Source of the DNA: Pleodorina starrii
Taxonomy: Eukaryota; Chlorophyta; Chlorophyceae; Chlamydomonadales; Volvocaceae
NCBI GenBank assembly: GCA_030267565.1
Contig: BRXU01000002.1
Coordinates: forward strand, 7,693,001-7,757,000
DNA length: 64,000 nt
Reading direction: 5' to 3'
The notes under the pieces are model-generated. The model was not told the origin of the DNA and made no database searches. It was given only the letters and a program-made list of their open reading frames with translations. Shown piece after piece: positions 47,067 to 58,199 of this stretch. Position numbers and translations under genes: made by a program. The first letter of the stretch is position 1, and every line of letters starts with the position of its first letter.

Positions 47067-50000
47067 CCGTGCACACAAAGAACTACGTAATCAACGGGGA
47101 CGGAGCTAGCACGGGGTTACCTAAACCCAGACGACCTCGCTCAGGACAATCGGAGTTAATCCGGGCCCTCCAGGAATATTTGTCTGCCGGACTCCATCGA
47201 TCTTCCTCGATAGATCGACCGATAGGTAGATAGGTAGGTTGCGTGCTTCTGCCCGAAGCGATAGCACATGCCAATCAACGACCGACGAGCGAGGGATACA
47301 ACGATACCCTGACATGGCGTACATGGACGACCGGCCCAAGTTACCATGCGTACTTCGCCCTGATCACAATTCGTTCATCCGTCGCCATTGGAAAGCCGAG
47401 CTTGTGTAGGGCTGATGATGCGTGCGCGCAGGCGAACGAAGCCACTGATGATGACATGCCATGGCATCATCGAACATTAGCTACGGCTAGTATAATGATG
47501 ATCGAATCGTCACGCAGGAGTGTATTGATGACACATCCGCCGTGCTGTTGGAGTATGGACTGAGTCGCCGCAATACTGCTTCTGTACCGATGGGATAGCT
47601 AGCTGGCTAGCTAGCTGGCTACCTGGCTAGCTAGCTAGCTGCCGGCCAGTTCCGATGGGATCGATAGCTAGCTAGCTGGATGGAACGAGGTAGTCCAGTC
47701 GGGGGGCGTTTCCGGGCAGGCGCACCCAGACGCTGGTGCCGTACACGTTTCCGTTCAGCAGGAACAGCATGTACCAGCCGGGCGGCGCAATGTTGATGTT
47801 GGGGGGGCCCTTGAGCACCAGGCGCCGAGCGCCCAGGTCCTGAGAGACGATCTCCAAACCCACCTGCGTGCGAAGGGCGGGCAGCGAGGGTACATACGGC
47901 AGGCGGGCGCAGTTAGTTTGTAGTACGTACATAATGTTGAACATCTTTATTATTATCCTAGCATACAAAGCAATTTATTTTTGGCTCCCAAAAGCGGAAC
48001 ATTTATTTCATAGTATCCATGAGGAATATATAGTCAAACAAGGCAAATTGTAGCTAGCCAAAAGCAAAAAACTACGTAGCTTCTGTAGCTAGATCGCTAC
48101 ATGTAGTTGCGTAATACGTACTCGCTGCCCCGCCGATCGATACGTAGTTAGTGCGCTTTGCTAATCATTACAGGCCATTACTCACCACTCGTTGATTCAT
48201 ATTGGTCGAGTGGGTGACGGAACCGGGCGAGACGAGCACGGCGGAAGTCACAGAGTGGGTAGCATTGGACAAGCTGTACTGCAGCTCAAAGGGCGCGCCG
48301 TACTGCATCACGTTCACAGCGTCCTCGGGGTCCCACGTTGCGTTATTGATAGAAACAATTTGAGGCTTTGCTGTCTCATTGAACCAGTACGGCGGGCGGA
48401 ACATCTCAATACGATACTCGGCGGCCTTCTGTGGCGACCGGGAGATCTCGGAGGAGTTCAGACTCGACCAGAACCTGCATGTTGATGCATCAATACAACG
48501 AAATACGTCAGCTGCTACAAGTAAGGAACGGTATTGTTTTTTGTAGGTAGGGCTAAGGGACATCGCTATCCTAGCATGAACTAACTTTGCTTTCGTTTGC
48601 AGCCTGCGATGCGCACAGCCGTTCTTGCGTGCTTTATTGATTGACGCACGGTGGGCGGGCCTGAAGCAGGCCAGGCAGGCAGGGGCCCATCTCGCTATCC
48701 AGATACAATACTAATAAGTAACAACAGGCAGGCAGGCAGGAATATACATGCATTAATAATGACAATCAACAAATCCTAGGGCATGCGGCACGCCTGACTC
48801 GCTTCCAAGCAACTTACAGCTCGGCGCGGTCGCATCCTGCCACGAGCACGGAACCGTCGGGTGTTAGCAACGCAGTCGAGTGGTACAATCGCGCGATCCT
48901 TGAGCGGGCCATCAGCCGCATCCGGCTGCCGTACGGAGCATCAGGGTCGTACAGTACGGGCCACAAGTTTGGCTCGTTGGCTTGATTGACTCGTACTTTG
49001 TTGACGGTGGTGCCGTCACCCGCAGATCCTTTCTGCACGATCGAATGTGGGCACATTTCTTTTTCGACAATTACTTCACGGCAATCGGCAGATAGACGGA
49101 TGACGACAAAAGGATTAGGATTCATGCATGAATACTGCGGTGAGGGGTCACTCTACTTGAATTCACGCAGGAGCAACCGCACTTTCGATCAACGTGCATC
49201 GCCCGCCCATCCACGAATTTATGGGTACACCTAATAACGTTGCCTCCTGGGTCAGCCGCGCAGGCAAAATTTCCGCGGCCATACATTGAGAATTATTACA
49301 TGCGTGCGAACACGGTTTGCGCGACAGCTGCAATGAAAACGCCACTTACCATGGCCCCGTTGAGCACCACGACGTGTCCGTTGGGCAAAATAACCGCATC
49401 GCCCATCACCCGGGGCAGCGGCATAAACTCAGCGATCCAGCCCTCCCCTGCAATACATACGATACGTAGTCACAATCAAACATGGGATGCACGTTACCGG
49501 TATTAAAGCAAAAGGCAGGATGCGGACAGCCGGTTTGCATGCGTCGTTGGCGGTACTGAATGATGATTACATTCGTTGATTACGTAGCTTCACCGTATGC
49601 GGTGTATGTGTTCTGCACGCATCACTGCCGTACACAAGACGGCTACCTAGCTATATGAAGACGGATGCCGCTGATGGTTGCAAACTAACACCGTATGTAT
49701 TTACCTACCGAATGTGTAGTTGCCCGTAGTCTCGTTGTAATGAACCTTTATCCGAAGCGACAGCCGGCTGGCCGTGGTGTTGATGGACGCCCCCGGGAAC
49801 TGACCACCGAAGACCACCACCTCGGGTGTGTATCCGTTCTCGGGGGGTCAGTGCCAGCATGACGCTGGTGCCCGTGTAGGGATACTCCATCACCATGCCA
49901 CCCACGTTCTTCGGAGCCGCGTTGGCCCAACTCGGCAGCTGCGTTGCATGCATGGGTAGGTTGATGTACATGTGTGCATCCTCAGTGTACGGCAAAGCAT

Positions 50001-53000
50001 ATACAGGCGGCAGTGCACGTGCATGCACGCAGCGTGCGTGTGTGTCATATGTGGAAAACCGACACGCAGGCGGCTCGCTGATTAGGCCGCCATTCCGGCC
50101 GTCCTTAGCTCTACCTACAGTTTTTGGATGGAAGTTGATGTCCTGTAAATGGTAAATATGGCTGGGAGTTGACTGTGATGACCTACGTACTTCTAACACT
50201 CAATGACGGCACAAATGCAAGTACGTATGGATCCTTATTACGTACAATGGTCCGACGGACGCCCGTCATCGCATTGGTGATCTCGCCGTATGCCTTCAGC
50301 ACCATGAACAGGTCTCCAGTGGGCAACACGTACTGCAAAGCATGGGCGCGGGGAGATAAGTGGGCAGATAGACATACATACGTAAATGGAGGGCGCTAGC
50401 TAACTCGCTAGATAGATTGCAAGCAGCCAGGTTGACCGACCGTACATCTATTTACCATACACTGCAGCGAGGGCTACCACACCAGCGCTTTGACTAGTGG
50501 AATTAATTAATTACAGAAGAGCTGTAAGTGGAAGAGTATTTAGGGTTTTACGGTGGTTTACGGTGTGGACATAGCCACCGTATCTATCTACGTACCGCCG
50601 GCCGGATGGATAGATGTAGATAGACGCACGCACGTAGCCTGTACAATGGGGTGGATCATCTTATCCTGCATGTATGTCATGCGTGCTTACCGTGTTCGGG
50701 TAGTAAATGTACCTCGTTTTCCTGAACATGTCGTCCGTCTGGTTACGAAACAGCTGTTGTTGCGTCGGACTGGCGGGGTCCCAGATCTCGTAGATGGGGT
50801 TCTTGGGGCTCGCTGCGCGCATGCATTTGGTGAACCACACAGCCGGGGATCGGATACAGACCGTCAAGCAAATTGCAAATCGAAGAAACGGAGATTGTGG
50901 AAAGGATTTCCCACGAATGATCAAGCTTGATCATTCGTGGATGAGAACATTTAGATAGTATCTAAATGTTGCGTACCCACCTCCGCTTGGCTTGGTGGTG
51001 CCTCCCATGATGGTAACCATTCCGTTGGGCAGCAGTGTTGCGGTTGGGTACCAGCGGGAATACGTCAGGTTGCCGATGCGAGTCATGTTAAGGGTCTTGC
51101 GGGAGAAGATGCGCACCCCCCGAAGGCCGTCCCCGTAGAGCCGTCCGGCGATGTGACCGCCCACCACCAACACGTGACCGTCCTGCGAGCGAGCGAGCGA
51201 GCGAGCGAGTGAACGAAGTCGCGGGCTTCCAAACCACGCACAGTAGTACTGAACATGTATTTGCAACAAGTCTCATGCAAGGATAGATGGGAGCTAGCGG
51301 GAAGGTCTACCAAGACAGGTCCCCGAAGGAAGATCCTGATCCCGTATCTGCAGCTTCGCCGAATCAATAAGCAAGATCGGACACGCACGCACGGGACATA
51401 GGACAAGGCCCACACCCCTGCCTTTGTTGACGGCTAATACTCATTCCCCAACCAAGCCCTTCCCCGCCGCACCTGCGTGACCGTGTGTGCGGCGCAAAAG
51501 ACGGTATCTGTGTAGTAGTTGACGTTTGTGAAGATGCGGGTCAGGTAATCGTAGTGCCCAACAATGACAGTGCTCTTGTCGGGGTGCCGGCCGCTGTATC
51601 GCTCCATGAACAAAAACTTGTTGGTGCCCGGAACGAGGGCCAAGTGAACGGCAACGACGTTGGCAATGCCGGTCTGCATACATTGCGGGTACGCCGTCGT
51701 GGGGCGCGGTTTAGCCATATATATAGACGACGTATAGGGTCCAGGCGTTCGTCTCTAGAATCAATCATCAGGGGTCTAAAAACGGGTCAATTTAGAGGGA
51801 TCAATTTATATCATTCATTACGACAACGACAATGAACCGACATATATACAGGCATGCACGATCTCACCAGAAGCCATTGTCCGTACGCTTCAGGTTGGTT
51901 GTCGGGCACATTGGGGATGCGGACAGGGGAGGCATCGAGACTGGTGTCGATGGGATCGCCGAAATCGCCTATTGTTGGGCATTCAAGCAAGCGCAAGCAA
52001 GGGATGGCCGCCAACACGGGCATTTAGATGTCACATCTGGATAGCTAGGTAGGAAAGCTAGCGAGCGAGCCATTCATCGGCCGCTGACGGTAGCGCAAGA
52101 ATGATGAATTGGCCCTACGGCGGCGGCGAAAAGTATTAATATATAAGGTGCACCATACACCGACGATGTCACCAGCAATAATTGTTGCAACAAGGCCCTA
52201 TCGTCCAGTCGGTCCCAGACAATCGAACAGATCATAATCGAGTGGCGGCAACCTATCTAGCTAATGAGCTATCTAGTTCATAATCTGGGCGGGGATTCGG
52301 CCCATCATAAGTACGAAGTTCCTCGTGAGCCTGCTTTATTTCCCAGAAAAATGACGATATGTATATATAAGATATAATATATATGAGTGTGTGCAACCAC
52401 GTGGCAAGGATGGGAGGGCTACGTAGACGCACGCACCCAGCAGCTCCTCATCGATGGATCCGTTGTACGGCGGTGAAGCGGGCGGGAGCGGGAAAGGCGG
52501 CGGAGGACGGGGAGGGGGGCTTGGGGGAGGGCTTGGGGGAGGCGGCGGCGGTGGCATGTCTTCCAAGATCTGACGACGGCGCATGGCAGAAGCTGCTGTG
52601 GCCGTTATCTGGCCCTGCAGCTGCTTGTCATTGTGATGATCAGCAGACACGGCTTTCGTATCAGCAGCAGCTTGGTACGATTTCAACCAATGGTTTGGGC
52701 GGGCAGCCACAGCCCTCGGCAGGTTTTCAACGTAGCACAAGGAGATGGCGAGCGCAACGAGGAGTAGGCACAGCTGCTGCGAGGCACTGTGGGATGCAGT
52801 CATGGTTGGCTGAACTAATAAGTAACAGCACCAATAAGAAAGAAACGATTGAGTTGCCTAGTTCAACAGGGGGAACGTGCAGGGCTGTTGCCCGAATCCA
52901 GCAAGTTATTGTGCGTGGTGGACTACTACTGCAACTAACGTTGATAAGATGATGATACTTGCGTCCGCATTGCTGAATTTATAAAAAAAAATATGCCGAG

Positions 53001-53384
53001 GCCTTGAATGGAAGTACAAATCGAGGTACGGATGAAACATGGAGGCAACTGACGATAGATGCGACATCACCAACCGCAACGGATGAGGCGCAACCGACGT
53101 GACGACGCGTGCCGCCGGAAGCAAAACAAAGGACGAGCGACGCCCTTTTGATGAAGGCAACTGCACAAATATTGTCGAGGCTTGTATATTTCCTACGTAT
53201 GCGAATGAATACACTGGGCGATGTGTTGCCCACTGTATGTGGCGTTCACATACAGTGGAAACACTTTCATGTGTCCGTCATAGACACATGTGTCGCCATA
53301 CGGGACGCAACGATGAACGAACCTACGAACGAGGCAAGGCAATTGCGGCAACTGCGGCAGCCGCGCGTCATATATAGCGGCGGA
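47067..53384. repeat. Segmental duplication, copy 2 (with 11323-17639)
   Basis: Collinear with 11323-17639 through gene, introns and both flanks. Intron microsatellites and AGCT-rich runs vary in length between copies. Confidence 0.85.
47672..52803 (-). pseudogene. Glyoxal/galactose oxidase-like gene, copy 3 (one-base frameshift)
   Basis: The same exon set as copy 1, from MTASHSASQQ (52803) to the stop at 47672. Copper-site motifs FCAAHTV, RWYPT, LYHSTALL and VTHSTNM are all retained. In the exon reading LPSWAN...LALTP a G5 run found in copies 1 and 2 is G6 here (49842-49847). This shifts the frame and would truncate the protein before the Tyr-His and C-terminal His motifs. Everything else is open, so this is either a very young pseudogene or a homopolymer error in the assembly. 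Probable secretion and copper-radical oxidase activity are as for copy 1. Confidence 0.75.
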
Positions 53385-53439
53385 ACCTTCTTACACCAAA
53401 ATCGGGACTGCCGGAGGCCCTTACTTGCCGGAGGCCCCA

Positions 53440-53609
53440 AGACTACTCTGCTACTTTGCGACGAACCAGGCTGTAAACTAACTGGGCTGGCACACAACGT
53501 GCTTGGACACCCCCCCCCCATTCATGCAGTCCCAGCCGGGCCCTGGTTCTGTCCCATCCATAAGTGCCCGCCCACCGCACCCAAGAATCAGGCACCAACA
53601 CATACATAG
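53440..53609 (+). pseudogene. PHD-finger fragment
   Basis: The frame reads LLLCDEPGC, then AHNVLGHPPP, then VPAGPWFCPIHKC, which is the second half of a PHD finger (C...C, H, C..C). The Cys normally following the His (HxxC) is Val-Leu here. The first Cys pair is not visible. PHD fingers bind histone H3 tails, and some retroelements carry them. It lies just after the edge of the segmental duplication, and part of it is repeated at 55691-55782. Confidence 0.55.
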
Positions 53610-54074
53610 GCGCGCACTAGGACCGGCCACCCCTGGGCCGCGCAACATACCAACGCGGCGCCACAGCGGCGCATCACAAACTATATATCTGACTGGCGTG
53701 CATCGGTGCGCTAGCAAGCAGAGATTCAGGGAACAAGCGGCGTAACCTCCCCTGTTGAAGAAGAATCCACACCGTCGTCCGAAGCAGATGGATCTGACAA
53801 GCTTTCGGATGACCGCCGAAGCAGCGCTGAGGCACTGGAGGGAAGACAAGCGGTTGGTGTCGGCTTCCTTGAAGCCGGAAAAAGGGCGGGGCCCCGTTCA
53901 ATCCGTACGGGTTAAGTTGAGTGCTAGGGCGGCGAGGGCGTGACGTGTGAGAGTGTCGACATTCCTGCTGATAGACAGCCAGAGCTTTATATCTGAAATG
54001 CCTGCGGCTTCAGCAATCCGCCCCATGTTTAGCATCGCGCGCCGTCTCAGCACTGTGCAACTCTTCCGGCCAGC
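53610..54074. other. Unassigned DNA between the PHD fragment and LINE insertion
   Basis: A basic frame (53755-53943; MDLTSFRMTAEAALRHWRED) follows on the + strand. It may be the tail of the same decayed ORF as the PHD fragment. No family recognised. Confidence 0.25.
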
Positions 54075-54084
54075 GCATTGGCTG

Positions 54085-54757
<673 letters not shown>

Positions 54758-54810
54758 GCATTGGCTGAAGTTACTTGACAGTAGGCATGGAGTGTATCAT
54801 TACACATCAC

Positions 54811-54967
54811 GCAGGCTGACTTGCCAATAGAAGGACAGCGGAACTGTTTGCGAGGGTCGCGGCGACGTGCAGTTGCCGACGAGAGTGCACAGGCTACGCT
54901 ACCGAGGTATTCGCCGTAGAGGAGGTTTGACAACTTTAACATTAGGACAGGGAATGTAGAAGTACCC
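54811..54967. repeat. Dispersed ~160-bp repeat, copy 2
   Basis: Partner of 31057-31215, about 90 per cent alike by eye. It lies just right of the LINE insertion. Confidence 0.7.
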
Positions 54968-55149
54968 GACTGGACTTGTTGGGCGGCCCGCAGAAGATAG
55001 ACCACCGCATCGTGCGTGCATTTGCGGCTTGGCGTCCAACAACCAGCAGTTTGCCCCTCATGGTTTGCTCCTTGCTTGCAACCTTTGTTCTTCTTTGTAA
55101 TAGTAAATAAGGCGGTCGGACCGGCTAGCAGAGCTGGAGAGGCTGGCAA

Positions 55150-55505
55150 CCGTTGTCGTTATTCAACGAATTTGAACGATTATAACGGGTGTGTACCGTT
55201 TATAACGAGTTGAACGACCGAAACGACTGTAACGGGCTGAACGAGGGGAACGAGGCTAACGGGGGGAACGAGGGTAACGGGGGGATCGGCTTCAACGGGC
55301 CCAACGATTGTAACGACTCAAACGGAGGTAACGGGCTGAACGAGGGGAACGAGGCTAACGGGGGGAACGGAGGGAACGACGTGAACGGAGGGAACGGGTG
55401 CAACGACTCAAACGGAGAGAACGGACTGAACGAGGCTAACGAGGGGAACGGAGGGAAAGGAGGGAACGGAGGGAACGGGGGGACCGGAGGGAACGACGGT
55501 AACAA
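55150..55505. repeat. AACG-phased degenerate 9-bp repeats
   Basis: AACG recurs mostly at 9-bp or 6-bp steps (AACGAGGGG, AACGGAGGG). The + frame is a Gly/Asn/Glu-rich repeat (NGGNEGNGG) of 113 codons, an unlikely real protein. Confidence 0.75.
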
Positions 55506-55514
55506 TGGTAAACA

Positions 55515-55590
55515 TAAACCTACACCCTAATCCTAACCCTAACCCTATACCTAAAAATACACCCTAAACACCCTAAACCCTATAAGCCTA
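55515..55590. repeat. Interstitial telomere-like patch
   Basis: Contains CCCTAATCCTAACCCTAACC and CACCCTAAACACCCTAAACC. Units match CCCTAA/CCCTAAA, the complement of plant/algal TTTAGGG-type telomere repeats, with degeneracy. Confidence 0.65.
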
Positions 55591-55605
55591 CCCTCTTATA
55601 ACACC

Positions 55606-55690
55606 AGTAGGCCCGTTCCCCTCGTTACCCCCGTTCGGCCCGTTCCCGTCGTTACACTGTTAGCCTCATTCCCCTCGTTTCCCTCGTTGG
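55606..55690. repeat. Inverted AACG-type repeats
   Basis: CGTTCCCCTCGTTACCCCCG and neighbours are the inverse of the AACG repeats at 55150-55505, so the two arrays face each other across the telomere-like patch. Confidence 0.65.
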
Positions 55691-55782
55691 CCCCCCCCCA
55701 TTCATGCAGTCCCAGCCGGGCCCTGGTTCTGTCCCATCCGTAAGTGCCCGCCCACCGCACCCAAGAATCAGGCACCAACACA
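55691..55782 (+). repeat. 92-bp copy of the PHD-encoding segment
   Basis: Near-identical to 53511-53602 (one substitution noticed, CATCCATAAG versus CATCCGTAAG). Encodes the VPAGPWFCP half of the PHD motif. Confidence 0.85.
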
Positions 55783-55870
55783 GCCCCCGCTAGCCCCACT
55801 ACCAGGGATTATGGCTGCGGGAGCAGCCATAATCCCCGGTTGTGGGGCAGTGTTGGTGCCTGCTTCTTGG
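55761..55870. repeat. Long imperfect palindrome
   Basis: The centre is GGGATTATGGCTGC (55805-55818), loop GGGA, then its perfect inverse (55823-55836). The arms extend outward through GCCCCAC and CAGGCACCAACAC to about 50 bp each. The left outer arm is the end of the PHD repeat, so the right arm is an inverted copy of it. Confidence 0.75.
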
Positions 55871-56022
55871 TTGCCATCGTTAGCACTGTCGGTACGGGTA
55901 TTGTGTTTCCAGGCCGTAACGGCGTGTTCACGCCCCGTTAAACGGCGGTCCCATTAGGAAATCCGTTTTGCTAGGACAACGATTTGGAAATTGTTATCTA
56001 ACGACAACGGTTGCCGGCGGAC

Positions 56023-56328
56023 GAGCGAGCGAGCGAGCGAGCGAACGAGCGAGCGAACGAGCGTGCGAACGAGCGAGCGAGCGAGTGAGCGAGTGAGTGA
56101 GCGAGCGAGCGAGCGAGCGACAGCGCAGCAGCGCAGCAAAGCACAGCAGAATGTAGCGGAGCGCTGCACAGGCGCGCACAACTTTAATCGCCGACTACGC
56201 GACGCTCTGCGATACGCTCCGCTATGCTTCGTTACAATCCGCTACGCAATGCTATGCAACGTTCCGCTCCGCTCCGCTCCGCTCCGCTACGCTCCGCTAC
56301 GCTACGCTACGCTCCGCTATGCTATGCA
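56023..56328. repeat. (GAGC)n and (CCGCT/ACGCT)n microsatellites
   Basis: 56023-56120 is a GAGC/GAAC run. 56197-56328 is a 5-bp CCGCT/ACGCT/ATGCT run. Confidence 0.85.
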
Positions 56329-58199
56329 GCATCCTAAGTAACGCGCGTGCACGATCGCATTTTCCTCGCAAATCGCAAGGGGGCGGGGCGGGGCCTCTTA
56401 ATAAGTGGGGGCAAAAGGATAGGCCGTCGGGCATGTACGAAAGGATATGTGCTCGGAAAGGATCGCTGTGAGGAAGGGATCATTTTTTGGGCAAACTGAA
56501 AGATGTTTTCGGTTTGTCGCGCGTCCCGTTGTAAGTGTGAAGCTTCGTGAGCCCGCAACGGCGAGGCCATGCACTTTGCAGTCTGTGTTTTGTCGCGCAG
56601 TTTTTGCCATAATATGCGATGTTGGGCGGGCTTTGCATATTGGTCATGTAGACGCGACATAATGAAGTTAATGAACTGTTAGACCGGGAGGCGACATGGA
56701 GGCCCGGAGGCGCTGGGGCCCCGCCCAAAAAAACCAAAGGGAACTGAAAGGCGGATAAACGCGCTGGTCTGGTACGTACCCCGCCGCCGGCGTCGGTCTT
56801 GTATTAACAAAAGCCGACGAGAAGTTTGACACTGCACGCCAAGTCAAACTCGACAGCTGCACATTCGCAGGCTGGGTTAGGCTGCAGACGCTCACGGCGT
56901 CGATCGACGGCGGCTGCGGTGGCAGTTGGTCGTCGTCGGCTGCTGGCGGCGATTGGAAGGACGGCTTGTTTGCGCCGAAAAGGTCCTACCGTACGTTGGC
57001 CGCGAACGCGGAAGCAGACGGACGGACGGACGGGATAGTACGCAAACGCCTTTATTCGACGGTAGGTTTTGCATATATACATGCTGCAGTTAGCAGGCCC
57101 ACGCAAAGGAAGACGGCGGGCGGGGCTTTATTTCGTTGCCCTGGATGATAGCGCCCGGCGCAATGCCCGCCCAGACGGCTGGCCCGCTTGCGATATTCCT
57201 TCGAACGATCTGGAGCCTATCCACCTTACAAGTACGTACTACTTTTGATACTCCTTACTGATAGGTGCAGCGGCAGCCGCGCGCTGTTCCATGCATGCAG
57301 CAACGCGCGCAGCTAGACATACAGCTGTACTGCTTGCGCCAGCAACGAACGAACATACTGCGCACGGTAGTTCCGCCTTACAGTACTTCTTCATTCGCTT
57401 CGGTGGACTGACACCGGCAACGAAAGGGGCAAAGCAAAAGGATAGGGCTGGTGCCTCGACGGATGGGATGTACACATGCACGCATGCATGCAGCCATTCT
57501 ATCTAGCTACATACCTATGCCAAACACTGCGCATGCACGCACGCATGTACAGGACAGTAAGTTCGCCGTCAGCCCATCGATTTCAGGCCCGTCCGAAGCA
57601 TGCGAAGAAGCACCCGAAGCCACAAAAGCGGAAGCACGCCAGACATTCACGGACCCCCACCTACAAGCATTCATCGATCCCCCTGCTGAAAGAAACAGAC
57701 AACACGCGCGCGCGGGGTCCAGAACGTGCATTATTCGTTGCAAATAAGGCATGGACCAACGCATACACAAAACGTGCGTATGCGTCGGCATATGTGCGCA
57801 CGGCGGATAGTGCGTGCATGCGGCACGGCTTGACGCTCTGCAAGGGGGAAGGCAGGAGAACTCGGTCCGAGAACTTGTGTTTGGTTGGGTACCAAAATGT
57901 GTGCGTGGGTTGGTGCAACTGTTGGCTCAGCGCATCGCCGACGCACGACCGCTTTGTTCGTGTCATCGATCATTGCGGTCCCGCCCCCTTGGCCTGCGCG
58001 ACTGTGAAGGGGGAGGCTCGTGCTTCAATTCTGGGGGAGCTTTGGGCGACCCCGCCGCTTGAAGCCTTGCCGCCGCCGATGGATTGGAACGGACGTTGGG
58101 TGGCGGTGCTGGGGGCGGCGGCATATCAGGTGCAGGTGGTGGCGGAGGTGGTGGGGGCGGAGGGGGTGGAGGTGGAGGCGGCGGCGGGGGCGCCAATGA
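56329..58199. other. Intergenic region downstream of the M11 gene
   Basis: Presumably M11 3' UTR on the right side. On the + strand several frames are open but carry no recognised domain. 58084-58196 is still GGC-rich, continuing the polyproline character of the - strand. Confidence 0.35.
57378..57382 (-). terminator. Candidate TGTAA polyadenylation signal of the M11 gene
   Basis: TTACA on the + strand, about 820 bp after the stop at 58200. Another lies at about 57225. Long 3' UTRs are usual in these algae, but the choice is uncertain. Confidence 0.3.

Noticed and set aside
55189..55530. Gly/Asn-rich 113-codon frame
   Set aside because: Produced by AACG-phased repeats; no homology-like segments or splice partners.
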